Made by a program: the position numbers and the translations under genes. Source: Thalassolituus sp006212115 (GTDB lineage: Bacteria > Pseudomonadota > Gammaproteobacteria > Pseudomonadales > Oceanobacteraceae). Taken from it: a stretch of DNA of 64,000 bases. This document shows, piece after piece, positions 33,597 through 42,248 of the stretch; the stretch's first letter is position 1; every line of letters begins with the position of its first letter. The notes beneath the pieces are model-generated. The model saw only the letters and a list, made by a program, of their open reading frames with translations, did not search any database and was not told the DNA's origin. The DNA lies in the NCBI RefSeq assembly GCF_040372045.1, contig NZ_BAABWH010000001.1. One strand, 5' to 3'.

Positions 33597-34799
33597 TCAA
33601 CGCAGTTCAATTAATGCCAGATCACCGGCATTGGTGTAGACCAGAAGGCCTTCTTCGGTGTCTACCATATTACTGCGGATACCAAAGTCGCGACCACGCG
33701 AGAGACGCCAGTTGGTGGCCTCGCTCTGGTGCGGATAATTTATGTGCAGCGGACGTGGTCGAAGCAGAATACGCCCTTCCAGACCACCGTCTACCTGACT
33801 TAGAAAGTGAACATAGCCTTCTTCATCAGCGACCGCCAGATACGTACCCATTGCCGTCACCTGACTCAGGCCTCGTCCTTTCAATGCGGTCTGCTGCCAG
33901 GCACGAGCCCCTGACATCATGTCGTAAGACTGAATACTGTCATCGTCCAATGTCAGATAGACGCTGCCCAAGGCTAGTTCAGGGCTGGTGTAAGTCGACC
34001 CTTCTTCCTGCCAGACTACTTCACCCATTTCACTGATAGCAGCGACCTTACCGTGATACGCCGCCGCGTAAATCAGGCGACCATCCATCACAGGCGAGCC
34101 ATCAACGTCCACCAGGCGCTCCAGTTCTGAACGACCGTCGGGCACACCAAGGCGCACGTCCCAACGAGGAATACCCAGTACCTTGTCCAGTGCGACCAGC
34201 TTACCCGTCGCATACCCAGTGATCACGAGACGATCGGTAATCAACGGTGTACCGGTTCCGCGTACAGACAATACAGGCATACCCGCTTCGTATGACCAGG
34301 CCTGTTCGCCATCTTCACGTTCCAGCGCCGTCACGCGACCGTCAACGGTCTGAATAAATACTCGCTTATTATCTGCGGCCGCTTGCGCCACAGCTTCGCT
34401 CGGTAACATCGAACGCCATTGCTCGCTGCCGTCTTCTGCGGCCAACGCCACCAGCGTTCCTTCACGCAGACTCACGAATAATTGGTCCTGACTGAAGGAC
34501 ACACCACCCAGAATCGGCTGTTCGAGGTCAACGGACCAGAGACGGTCACCCGTCGCAAGCTCCAGTGCCGTGACCGTACCGCCCGTGTCTGCTGCGTATA
34601 TTGTGCCGTCATTCACCGCTGCTTTGAGGCGGGTATAGGTCACACCCGGGCCCTCTCCCAGACTGGTTCTCCATACAACATCCGGCTTTACGTCTCCGGA
34701 TGTATCAGGCAGTACACCTTCCTTGGTTGTCGCACAAGCCGCTAACAGAGCGACTCCTGCAATGACGATCAGTTGGTGTAAACAACGGCGCAATGGCAT
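33597..34799 (-). CDS. bamB: Outer membrane protein assembly factor BamB
   Basis: The BamB lipoprotein of the beta-barrel assembly machine. The signal ends in a lipobox (IAGVALLAACATT), so the mature protein begins with lipidated Cys 22 or so. The rest is an eight-bladed beta propeller with repeated PQQ-like phrases such as DGTIYAADTGGTVTALELATGDRLWS and DGRLIYAAAYHGKVAAI. Total length 400 residues is normal. The start shares one base with the yfgM stop (TGATG), and der follows. Confidence 0.95.
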   Translation of the reverse strand: MPLRRCLHQLIVIAGVALLAACATTKEGVLPDTSGDVKPDVVWRTSLGEGPGVTYTRLKAAVNDGTIYAADTGGTVTALELATGDRLWSVDLEQPILGGVSFSQDQLFVSLREGTLVALAAEDGSEQWRSMLPSEAVAQAAADNKRVFIQTVDGRVTALEREDGEQAWSYEAGMPVLSVRGTGTPLITDRLVITGYATGKLVALDKVLGIPRWDVRLGVPDGRSELERLVDVDGSPVMDGRLIYAAAYHGKVAAISEMGEVVWQEEGSTYTSPELALGSVYLTLDDDSIQSYDMMSGARAWQQTALKGRGLSQVTAMGTYLAVADEEGYVHFLSQVDGGLEGRILLRPRPLHINYPHQSEATNWRLSRGRDFGIRSNMVDTEEGLLVYTNAGDLALIELR

Positions 34800-35464
34800 C
34801 AGGCGTCCTCAGAGGATGGCGTAGCAGGTGTATTCAGGCTGTCGATTTTACGCTGCAGTACGCTGTTGTTCTGGCCCAGAGCTTGTGCAGCTTCCAGAGC
34901 ACGAACGTACGCATCACGAGCGTCGGCGAGTTCACCTTTACGGAACAAGGCATCACCACGCGCTTCTTCAATCTGAGGCGCAAACGCAGCGTCTGCAGTT
35001 TCTGGCAACGCAGCCAGAGCCTCATCCGCTTTACCCAGTTGGGTAAGAACGGCAGCCAGACGTGCCTGAGCCGTCAGCTTAACAGGCTCGGCATCTGCCT
35101 CTGCCACCAATGCTTCCAGCTCTGCTGCAGCGGCTTCGTAATCACCGTTTTCTGCGGCAATACGAGCAATAAACAAGCTGCCAAAATCCGCATACGCGGT
35201 GCTGGCGAATTCGCTCTTCAGCTGCTCGGCCAAACCCTGCATTTCTGCAGAAGCATCAGTATTTTCCTGAGCAGCCAACTGAACCAGCTGTGTGTACACC
35301 GCAGAAGCCGCTTCGCCGCTCTGCTGCTTTGAATCCTGCCAGAAGTTCCAGCCTGTCACACCAGCAACAGCCACTGCGATGGTCGATACCACACCGGTAC
35401 CATTTTCAGACCACCACTTCTTGATCATTTCAGCTTGTTCTTCGTCCGTTCGTAATTCGCTCAT
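34799..35464 (-). CDS. yfgM: YfgM-family TPR protein
   Basis: A 221-residue inner-membrane-anchored protein. One helix (about residues 24-42, TGVVSTIAVAVAGVTGWNFW) follows a short cytoplasmic start (MSELRTDEEQAEMIKKWW), as in E. coli YfgM. The remaining periplasmic part is a run of TPR-like helices (about 50-210). YfgM works with PpiD near SecYEG as a periplasmic ancillary factor. The conserved order hisS-yfgM-bamB supports the call. Its stop overlaps the bamB start. Confidence 0.93.
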   Translation of the reverse strand: MSELRTDEEQAEMIKKWWSENGTGVVSTIAVAVAGVTGWNFWQDSKQQSGEAASAVYTQLVQLAAQENTDASAEMQGLAEQLKSEFASTAYADFGSLFIARIAAENGDYEAAAAELEALVAEADAEPVKLTAQARLAAVLTQLGKADEALAALPETADAAFAPQIEEARGDALFRKGELADARDAYVRALEAAQALGQNNSVLQRKIDSLNTPATPSSEDA

Positions 35465-35502
35465 TGTCTCGTCTCCGACAAGGTATTTTTATTGTCTTTG
35501 AA

Positions 35503-36783
35503 TCAGTTCAGGTGGGCAGCAAGCCACTGACCCAGCTCTTGCTGAGCAAGCGTCTGCTGACCTGTATCGCCGCGCAGATCTTTCACTGTCACCTGCTGTT
35601 CCGCAATTTCGCTCTCGCCTAACAGGAGTGCGAAGCTGGCACCGCTTTTATCGGCTTTTTTCATCTGACTCTTAAAGCTACCGCCGCCACAGTGTGTCTG
35701 AATACGCAGCCAAGGCTGTTCTGCACGCAAGCCATCGGCCAACATCAGGCTGGCAAGACTGGCACCTTCGCCCACACCGCACACATACACATCCACGGTC
35801 TGCATCACTTCCTGCGGGATCACTTCAAGCGTTTCCAGCATCAGAATAAGGCGTTCGACACCCATTGCAAAACCAACGGCCGGTGTTGCCTTACCGCCTA
35901 ACTGTTCAACCAAACCGTCATAACGGCCGCCCGCACACACTGTGCCCTGAGCACCCAGCTTGTCGGTTACCCACTCGAAAACGGTTTTGCAGTAGTAATC
36001 CAATCCACGTACCAGACGTTGATTGATTTCGTATTTCACACCCGCGGCATCCAATACCGTACGCAACGAGGCAAAGTCGTCGCGGCTCTCGTCATCGAGG
36101 TAGTCGTGCAGTTCTGGGGCGTCAGCCAACAGCGCCTGCGTCTCTGGGTTTTTACTGTCGAGCACACGCAGAGGGTTAGTCTCCAAACGACGCTGACTGT
36201 CTTCATCCAGTTGGTCTTTGCGTGCACTCAGATACTCTACGAGGGCATCACGATAACGTGCACGGGCTTCGTTACTGCCCAGCGTATTCAGCTGTAGGGT
36301 GACAGATTCAGCGAGTCCCAATTGTTCCCATAAGCGGGCGGTCATCAGGATCAGTTCTGCATCGATATCTGGCGTGGCAATGCCGAAGGTCTCAACACCA
36401 ATCTGATAAAACTGACGGTAACGCCCTTTCTGAGGACGCTCGTGACGGAACATCGGCCCCGTGTACCACAATCTCTGAGTCTGGTTATAAAGCAGGCCAT
36501 GCTCTTCACAGGCGCGGACGCAGCTGGCGGTGCCTTCCGGACGCAAGGTCAGGCTGTCGCCATTGCGGTCCTCAAAGGTGTACATTTCTTTTTCAACGAT
36601 ATCAGTCACTTCACCGATTGATCGTTTGAATAATGCAGTCTGCTCCAGAACCGGCATACGAATTTCATCGTAACCGTATCCAGCGAGCACTTCTTTTACA
36701 GTGCCTTCAAGGTACTGCCAAACCGGGCTTTGAGACGGCAGAATGTCGTTCATTCCGCGGATTGCCTGAATTTTCTTTGCCAT
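35503..36783 (-). CDS. hisS: Histidyl-tRNA synthetase
   Basis: Class II synthetase of 426 residues. Motif 2 is in YRQFYQIGVETFG and motif 3 in PAVGFAMGVERLILML. The histidine A motif is near LVRGLDYYCKTVFEW. The N terminus QAIRGMNDILP is characteristic. A C-terminal anticodon-binding domain begins near 330. Spacing to ispG (24 bases) and yfgM (38 bases) fits an operon. Confidence 0.97.
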   Translation of the reverse strand: MAKKIQAIRGMNDILPSQSPVWQYLEGTVKEVLAGYGYDEIRMPVLEQTALFKRSIGEVTDIVEKEMYTFEDRNGDSLTLRPEGTASCVRACEEHGLLYNQTQRLWYTGPMFRHERPQKGRYRQFYQIGVETFGIATPDIDAELILMTARLWEQLGLAESVTLQLNTLGSNEARARYRDALVEYLSARKDQLDEDSQRRLETNPLRVLDSKNPETQALLADAPELHDYLDDESRDDFASLRTVLDAAGVKYEINQRLVRGLDYYCKTVFEWVTDKLGAQGTVCAGGRYDGLVEQLGGKATPAVGFAMGVERLILMLETLEVIPQEVMQTVDVYVCGVGEGASLASLMLADGLRAEQPWLRIQTHCGGGSFKSQMKKADKSGASFALLLGESEIAEQQVTVKDLRGDTGQQTLAQQELGQWLAAHLN

Positions 36784-36807
36784 GCTGTAACTCTGTTATG
36801 CCTGATG

Positions 36808-37926
36808 CTATTTGGTGCTGGTGATCAGATCTTTACGCTCTTCATCCAATGCCGCTGCCCGCTCACGAATCATACGTTCGAGGTCGTCGACAAGACCGTC
36901 ATTAGTCAATTTACCGGCCGGCTTACCATCAATAAATACGAGGTTAGGCTGACCACCAGTCAGACCCAGATCTACCTCTTTCGCCTCACCCGGACCATTA
37001 ACCACGCAACCAATGACCGCAACATCCATATCCGTGCGAATATCTTCGACACGCATTTCCAGCTCGTTCATCGTTTTAATCACGTCGAAGTTCTGGCGAG
37101 AACAACTCGGGCAAGCGATAAAGTTAATGCCTCGGGTGCGCAGTTTCAGCGACTTCAGCATATCCCAGCCAACTTTCACCTCTTCAATCGGGTCCGCAGC
37201 CAGCGACACACGGATGGTATCGCCAATGCCTTCCCAAAGCAGAAGGCCAAGACCAATTGAGGACTTAACAGTACCGCCGCGCAAACCACCTGCTTCCGTG
37301 ATACCAAGGTGCAGTGGCTGGTCAATCTGCTGAGATATCTTTTTGTAGGCCGCAACCGTCATAAAGATATCCGATGCTTTCAGGCTCAGCTTGAAGTCCT
37401 GAAAGTCGAGGCGATCAAGTATGTCGATATGACGCATAGCCGACTCGACCAGCGCATCCGGCGTTGGCTCACCGTATTTTTTCTGGAGCTCTTTTTCCAG
37501 AGAACCGGCATTTACGCCGATGCGGATCGGAATATTTTTGTCACGGGCCGCATCAACAACCGCTCGTACGCGATCATCACGCCCGATGTTTCCCGGATTG
37601 ATACGAAGGCAGTCAACACCCTTCTCCGCTACTTTCAGAGCGATCCGGTAATCGAAGTGAATGTCCGCCACCAGCGGAATATTGACTTGCTTGCGAATCT
37701 CGCCAAACGCGTCCGCCGCATCCATAGAAGGGACCGACACCCGGACGATATCAGCGCCAGCCTGCTGGGCGCGAAGAATCTGACCGACGGTTGCATCGAC
37801 GTCGGTCGTTTCTGTGTTCGTCATGGTCTGAATCGCGATCGGTGCATCGCCGCCGACCGGCACATCGCCTACCCAGATTTTACGGGTCTTGCGGCGTTTA
37901 ATCGGGTTTTCCATGTTCTTATTCAT
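36808..37926 (-). CDS. ispG: 4-hydroxy-3-methylbut-2-en-1-yl diphosphate synthase (IspG)
   Basis: Iron-sulfur enzyme of the MEP isoprenoid pathway, converting ME-cPP to HMBPP. The 4Fe-4S ligands are in IACPSCSRQNFD (about residues 267-278) and VIGCVVNGPGEA. The TIM-barrel N-terminal part carries GDAPIAIQTMTNTET and LRINPGNIG. The ATG at 37926 overlaps the pilF stop (ATGA); an in-frame ATG four codons later (MENPIKRRK) is an alternative. In E. coli and Pseudomonas a rodZ gene usually precedes ispG; here pilF runs directly into it. Confidence 0.96.
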   Translation of the reverse strand: MNKNMENPIKRRKTRKIWVGDVPVGGDAPIAIQTMTNTETTDVDATVGQILRAQQAGADIVRVSVPSMDAADAFGEIRKQVNIPLVADIHFDYRIALKVAEKGVDCLRINPGNIGRDDRVRAVVDAARDKNIPIRIGVNAGSLEKELQKKYGEPTPDALVESAMRHIDILDRLDFQDFKLSLKASDIFMTVAAYKKISQQIDQPLHLGITEAGGLRGGTVKSSIGLGLLLWEGIGDTIRVSLAADPIEEVKVGWDMLKSLKLRTRGINFIACPSCSRQNFDVIKTMNELEMRVEDIRTDMDVAVIGCVVNGPGEAKEVDLGLTGGQPNLVFIDGKPAGKLTNDGLVDDLERMIRERAAALDEERKDLITSTK

Positions 37927-38717
37927 GAAGACACCCCATTCAAAGATTCCTGATACATACGATACTCTTCAGAATCCGGGAAACGTTGTTTAAGCTGCGC
38001 AGCCATCGCGACACCGCGAGAGGTCTGCTGATGGATGGTTAATAACTTAACGCCCAACCACAGACTGTGCGCAGTATGTTCCGTCTGATCGCGCTCAACG
38101 AGGCGATCAAACCGATCAAAATATTTAAGCGACTCATCGTATCGCTGAGCTTCGAATAGCAAAGTCGAAATGTTTACCAGGGCATCGACATTGTAAGGCG
38201 CGAGACGCAGCGACTGGCTGTAGGCTTCAATCGCGCCCTGAGAGTTGCCCATGCGGTAAAAGTTCAGTGCCAGATCGTTGTACGCTCCAACCCGGTTGTT
38301 GTAATACCGGTCGTTAGCTACGTCAGTCAGCAGGCTGCGGGCCTCGTCATATTGTTTGGTGCGCGCATAAAGACGTCCAAGATGATGACGGGCCAGTGTG
38401 AATTCAGGATCTTCCTTCAGTGCTTTGCGGAACGACTCTTCCGCGAGATCCAGCTCTCCTTCCGTTTGCCAGACCAAACCCATCGCGTCATTTGCTTTCG
38501 CATCGTTGGGGGCAATTTCGAGGGCTTTCTGCAAACGATCACGTGCCCAGTCAGGACGACCTTTCTGTAAATAGCCGAGGCCCAGCTGGGTATAATTCTC
38601 TACCGCTTTCTCAGGTGACGCCTTGCGGGTAAAACGGCTCTCTTCCACCGTGACGCAGGCCTGGAGTACAGACACAATCAGAAAGGCACCCAGTATCCGG
38701 ATTACCGCCGTTCTCAT
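37923..38717 (-). CDS. pilF: Type IV pilus assembly lipoprotein PilF/PilW
   Basis: A 264-residue outer-membrane lipoprotein needed for assembly of the PilQ secretin. The signal ends in ILGAFLIVSVLQACVTV, giving lipidated Cys 21. Six TPR units follow (about residues 42-250), for example YTQLGLGYLQKGRPDWARDRLQKAL and GVYNDLALNFYRMGNSQGAI-type repeats. It is joined by ATGA overlaps to rlmN upstream and ispG downstream. Confidence 0.92.
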   Translation of the reverse strand: MRTAVIRILGAFLIVSVLQACVTVEESRFTRKASPEKAVENYTQLGLGYLQKGRPDWARDRLQKALEIAPNDAKANDAMGLVWQTEGELDLAEESFRKALKEDPEFTLARHHLGRLYARTKQYDEARSLLTDVANDRYYNNRVGAYNDLALNFYRMGNSQGAIEAYSQSLRLAPYNVDALVNISTLLFEAQRYDESLKYFDRFDRLVERDQTEHTAHSLWLGVKLLTIHQQTSRGVAMAAQLKQRFPDSEEYRMYQESLNGVSS

Positions 38718-39847
38718 ACAGCCTGACCTCCTTGGTCGTTATCAAGTTGCACTGCTTTAATGTACCGCTCTTTACGTCGGGTACGGTCTTCCACCTTGCC
38801 TACCAGCTGACCACAGGCCGCGTCGATATCGTCACCACGGGTCGACCGGATAGTCACCACGTGGCCCTGGCTGATCAGATAATCACGGAAACGATACACG
38901 CGATTATTACTCGGACGACGATAGCCGGAATTCGGGAAGGGATTGAATGGAATCAGGTTGATCTTACAGGGTACCTGCTTCATCAACTCTGCCAGCTCTT
39001 CAGCGTGCGACATTTCGTCGTTCACGCCATCAATAAGCGTGTATTCGATGGTTGCCTTACGCTTATCTGGCAGTTTCTTCAGATAGCGGTTGGTTGCTGC
39101 AATCAGCTCGCTGAGTGGGAATTTCTTGTTGAGCGGAACCAACTCGTTACGCAGCTCATCATTCGGCGCGTGCAGTGAAATCGCCAATGACACGTCGGTG
39201 ACATCGCCCAAGCGATCTATCATTGGCACCACACCGGATGTACTCAGCGTCACACGACGCTTCGACAAGCCGTAGGCATTATCGTCCATCATCAGGTGCA
39301 TGGCATCGACAACGTTGCGGAAGTTAAGCAGCGGTTCACCCATTCCCATCATCACAACGTTGGTGATACGACGCTCGCGACGTTCGCCCGGCTTATGGAA
39401 GCTCATCGCGGCAACGTAAAGCTGGCCAATAATTTCGGCCACGGTCAGATCACGGTTAAATCCCTGTTTGCCGGTGGAGCAAAAACTGCAATCGAGTGCA
39501 CATCCGATCTGCGAGCTGACACATAGGGTGCCGCGATCTTTTTCAGGAATGTAGACGGTCTCAACCGAGCTGCCGCCCGGCATACGCATCACCCATTTGC
39601 GCGTACCATCTTTTGAGAAATCTTCATAAACAACTTCCGGCAGGACGACCTCGCTCACTTCGCTGAGTTTTGCACGAAGGGCTTTGCCCATGTTGGTCAT
39701 TTTTTCAAAGTCTGATTCACCGTACTGGTGAATCCACTTCAGCATCTGCTGGGCACGAAATTTCTTCTCTCCGATTTCCAGGAAGAAGGCTTCCATTTTG
39801 GCGGGGGAGAGACCGAGCAGGTTAACTTTTTCTGAAGTGTCGGACAT
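38714..39847 (-). CDS. rlmN: Dual-specificity RNA methyltransferase RlmN
   Basis: Radical-SAM enzyme making m2A2503 in 23S rRNA and m2A37 in some tRNAs. The cluster motif is CALDCSFC (Cys-x3-Cys-x2-Cys, about residues 113-120), SAM contact is MGMGEPLLN, and the methylated/catalytic Cys lies in DIDAACGQL near the C terminus. The ATG at 39847 (MSDTSEKVNLLGL, 377 residues) was preferred to a GTG eight codons upstream because AGG sits at normal distance. It ends in the pilF start. Confidence 0.96.
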   Translation of the reverse strand: MSDTSEKVNLLGLSPAKMEAFFLEIGEKKFRAQQMLKWIHQYGESDFEKMTNMGKALRAKLSEVSEVVLPEVVYEDFSKDGTRKWVMRMPGGSSVETVYIPEKDRGTLCVSSQIGCALDCSFCSTGKQGFNRDLTVAEIIGQLYVAAMSFHKPGERRERRITNVVMMGMGEPLLNFRNVVDAMHLMMDDNAYGLSKRRVTLSTSGVVPMIDRLGDVTDVSLAISLHAPNDELRNELVPLNKKFPLSELIAATNRYLKKLPDKRKATIEYTLIDGVNDEMSHAEELAELMKQVPCKINLIPFNPFPNSGYRRPSNNRVYRFRDYLISQGHVVTIRSTRGDDIDAACGQLVGKVEDRTRRKERYIKAVQLDNDQGGQAV

Positions 39848-39932
39848 GTTGAAATACCTGAAGTACTGCACCGGATTGCTTCCGGTAGGGTGAAAGGAGC
39901 GACCACTTAGTCCGGCCGCCCCACTGCATCAC

Positions 39933-40358
39933 TTAGCGTGCGCAGATTTCTTCAGCATTGAAGAAGTAGTCGATTTCACGAGCAGCAGACTCTGCAGAGT
40001 CAGAACCGTGAACAGCGTTTGCATCAATGCTTTCAGCGAAGTCAGCGCGGATAGTGCCAGCGTCTGCTTCTTTAGGGTTAGTAGCACCCATCAGTTCGCG
40101 GTTTTTCGCGATCGCGTTTTCACCTTCCAGAACCTGAACAACAACAGGACCAGAAGTCATGAAACCAACCAGATCACCGAAGAAAGGACGCTCTTTGTGC
40201 TCAGCGTAGAAACCGCCAGCTTTTTCGTCGTCCAGCTTCAGCATTTTCGCAGCTACGATCTGCAGACCTGCTTTTTCGAAACGAGTCAGGATTTCGCCAA
40301 TTACGTTTTTACCAACAGCGTCTGGTTTGATGATAGACAGAGTGCGTTCTACAGCCAT
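39933..40358 (-). CDS. ndk: Nucleoside diphosphate kinase
   Basis: A 141-residue kinase that equalises NTP and dNTP pools. The catalytic His is in NAVHGSDS (about residue 117), and ERTLSIIKPDAV opens the fold. GGAG six bases before the ATG at 40358 sets the start. A perfect TATAAT 52 bases upstream suggests its own promoter. In most relatives ndk follows fdx-iscX, but here it follows iscS directly. Confidence 0.97.
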   Translation of the reverse strand: MAVERTLSIIKPDAVGKNVIGEILTRFEKAGLQIVAAKMLKLDDEKAGGFYAEHKERPFFGDLVGFMTSGPVVVQVLEGENAIAKNRELMGATNPKEADAGTIRADFAESIDANAVHGSDSAESAAREIDYFFNAEEICAR

Positions 40359-40409
40359 GTTAAGCTCCAAATTAGATGTATGTGTGTGTTGAGGGTTCAA
40401 AACCCGCGG

Positions 40410-40438
40410 ATTATACGCACCTTTCTATGAAAGTTGTA
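40410..40438 (-). promoter_or_regulatory. Probable sigma-70 promoter of ndk
   Basis: On the minus strand TACAAC (40438-40433), a 17-base spacer and a perfect TATAAT (40415-40410) lie between iscS and ndk. The -35 element is weak. A short GGGTT/AACCC hairpin lies between this site and the ndk start. Confidence 0.5.
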
Positions 40439-40458
40439 TAAAGGATGACGCTTCTCAC

Positions 40459-41622
40459 CTACTGTTTACGTAACAAGCCAACAACCCGGGAAATCTCAGC
40501 GATCGCAAAGTCGATTTCCTCTTCGGTAGTGTATCGCCCGACACTCATTCTGAGGCCAGCATGCGCCAGGACATCACTCCGGCCGAGCGCTTTCAGAACG
40601 TACGAAGGTTCAACACTCGCGGATGTGCAGGCTGAACCCGATGACACAGCCACCTTCGCCAGACTCGCCAGTAAAATCTCGCCGTCCACGCCGCCGAAGC
40701 TGACGTTCAGGTGATTGGCAACACGCTGCTGTATGTGACCATTCACCCAGACATCACCGAGCGATTCGATTCCCTTCCATAGCCGGTCGCGCAGCTTGCC
40801 AATCCGATCCTCATCCTCCTCAAGCTGTTCACGCACGAGTCGAGCAGCTTCGCCAAAACCTGCAAGTTGATGCGTGGCCAAGGTGCCCGAGCGCATTCCG
40901 CGCTCATGCCCGCCACCATGAATCTGACTGACCAGTGGCACCTGCGGATCACGTCGGACGTACAGCGCGCCGATGCCTTTGGGGCCGTAGAACTTGTGGG
41001 CCGATACTGACAACATATCAACTCCCCAGTCCTGTACGTTCACTGGCATCTTGCCGATAGCCTGAGCAGCATCGACGTGCAATAAAGCAGGATGCTCTAC
41101 CAATAAGGCTGCAACAGCAGCAACATCCGTGATGGTGCCCAGCTCGTTATTCACTGCCATCAGACTGACCAAACACGTATCTTCGGTGAGCGCCTCTGCC
41201 ACTTGGGCAGGCTGAATCAGTCCGTCACCGTCCGGAGACAGATAAGTGACAGCTACGTCGTGCCATCGCTCCAGATACGCCAGCGTGTCCAATACGGCTT
41301 TGTGCTCAATGGTTGAGCTTATGACGTGAAGACGCCGTGTCGGATCTTCATGGCGGAGGTGCTCGACAACCCCCTTGAGGGCCAGGTTATTGCTCTCGGT
41401 AGCGCCCGAGGTCCAGACGATTTCCCGTGTATCGGCACCCAACAGACTCGCCAACTCGCCCCGCGCATGCTCCACTGCCTGCTCCGCTCGCCAGCCATAA
41501 CGATGCGAACGCGATGCTGGATTGGCAAAATTTCCGTCTGCCGTCAGGCAATCCGCCATCACAGAGGCGACTTCAGGCGCGCAGGGTGTGGTAGCGGCGT
41601 AATCTAAATAGATGGCTTTCAT
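40459..41622 (-). CDS. iscS: Cysteine desulfurase IscS, lacking the C-terminal tail
   Basis: PLP enzyme that takes sulfur from cysteine for Fe-S clusters, tRNA thiolation and other uses. The PLP Lys is in VSAHKFYGPKG (about residue 204), the mobile-loop Cys is in VSSGSACTSAS (about 325), and HGGGHERGMRSGT is present. At 387 residues it stops at ISRVVGLLRKQ, about 17 residues before the end of E. coli IscS (404), so the tail implicated in contact with IscU is missing. No iscU, iscA, hscB, hscA, fdx or iscX follows; the next gene is ndk. It lies 57 bases after iscR and is presumably under the same promoter. Confidence 0.92.
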   Translation of the reverse strand: MKAIYLDYAATTPCAPEVASVMADCLTADGNFANPASRSHRYGWRAEQAVEHARGELASLLGADTREIVWTSGATESNNLALKGVVEHLRHEDPTRRLHVISSTIEHKAVLDTLAYLERWHDVAVTYLSPDGDGLIQPAQVAEALTEDTCLVSLMAVNNELGTITDVAAVAALLVEHPALLHVDAAQAIGKMPVNVQDWGVDMLSVSAHKFYGPKGIGALYVRRDPQVPLVSQIHGGGHERGMRSGTLATHQLAGFGEAARLVREQLEEDEDRIGKLRDRLWKGIESLGDVWVNGHIQQRVANHLNVSFGGVDGEILLASLAKVAVSSGSACTSASVEPSYVLKALGRSDVLAHAGLRMSVGRYTTEEEIDFAIAEISRVVGLLRKQ

Positions 41623-41679
41623 GATCGTGACCTGACTTAGTGGTTATCAGCGCGCATTGTCGACACCGTAGCCGCAGGG

Positions 41680-42177
41680 TCAAGAGGATGGCGACATTTC
41701 AGAGCTGTCGGAAATCAACAAACCGTCGATACGCTTAGAGGCATTCAGCTCCTGACGACGAGCGGTGTCTTTCACTTCCCGACGGGCAATAAGGTCGGAC
41801 AAGGAAATATCCGATAGAAAGGAATGGATCTGATCACTCAAATCAATCCAGAGATGATGCGTTAAGCACTCTTCACCATCCTGACAGTCGCCTTTGCGAT
41901 TACAGCGGGTGGCGTCCATGGATTCGTTTACAGCGTCAACAATTGAGGCAACGTTGATGTCCGCATCTTCGCGACTCAGACGATACCCACCGCCGGGGCC
42001 GCGCACACTGGAAACCAGCCCTTGCCGGCGAAGCTTGGCGAACAACTGCTCGAGGTAAGACAGTGAGATACCCTGACGTCCTGAAATATCATTCAGGCTG
42101 ACAGGGCCCTGACGCGCATGAATGGCGAGATCAAGCATGGCGGTCACCGCATAGCGGCCCTTCGTCGTTAAACGCAT
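41680..42177 (-). CDS. iscR: Iron-sulfur cluster regulator IscR
   Basis: Rrf2-family regulator of 165 residues. The winged helix covers about residues 1-75 (MRLTTKGRYAVTAMLDLA, GISLSYLEQLFAKLRRQGLV, VRGPGGGYRLSR). The cluster-binding Cys triad lies in CNRKGDCQDGEEC, followed by LTHHLWIDLS. IscR represses isc genes when loaded with 2Fe-2S. GAGGTG lies five bases before the ATG. Its promoter overlaps a near-consensus type 1 IscR site (42213-42237), so autoregulation is expected. Confidence 0.96.
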   Translation of the reverse strand: MRLTTKGRYAVTAMLDLAIHARQGPVSLNDISGRQGISLSYLEQLFAKLRRQGLVSSVRGPGGGYRLSREDADINVASIVDAVNESMDATRCNRKGDCQDGEECLTHHLWIDLSDQIHSFLSDISLSDLIARREVKDTARRQELNASKRIDGLLISDSSEMSPSS

Positions 42178-42203
42178 AGTGTCACCTCATAATATGTAGG
42201 TGA

Positions 42204-42237
42204 ATTATGCGTATTTCCGACTAAAACAGTCAACTAT
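42204..42237 (-). promoter_or_regulatory. iscR promoter with type 1 IscR binding site
   Basis: Positions 42213-42237 match the type 1 IscR consensus ATASYYGACTRwwwYAGTCRRSTAT at about 23 of 25 positions, centred on the palindrome GACT-N5-AGTC. The same stretch contains the -35 TTGACT (42233-42228), 18 bases from the -10 CATAAT (42209-42204). Bound IscR would cover the -35 element, as at E. coli iscR. Confidence 0.85.
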
Positions 42238-42248
42238 GTGATCGTCCT

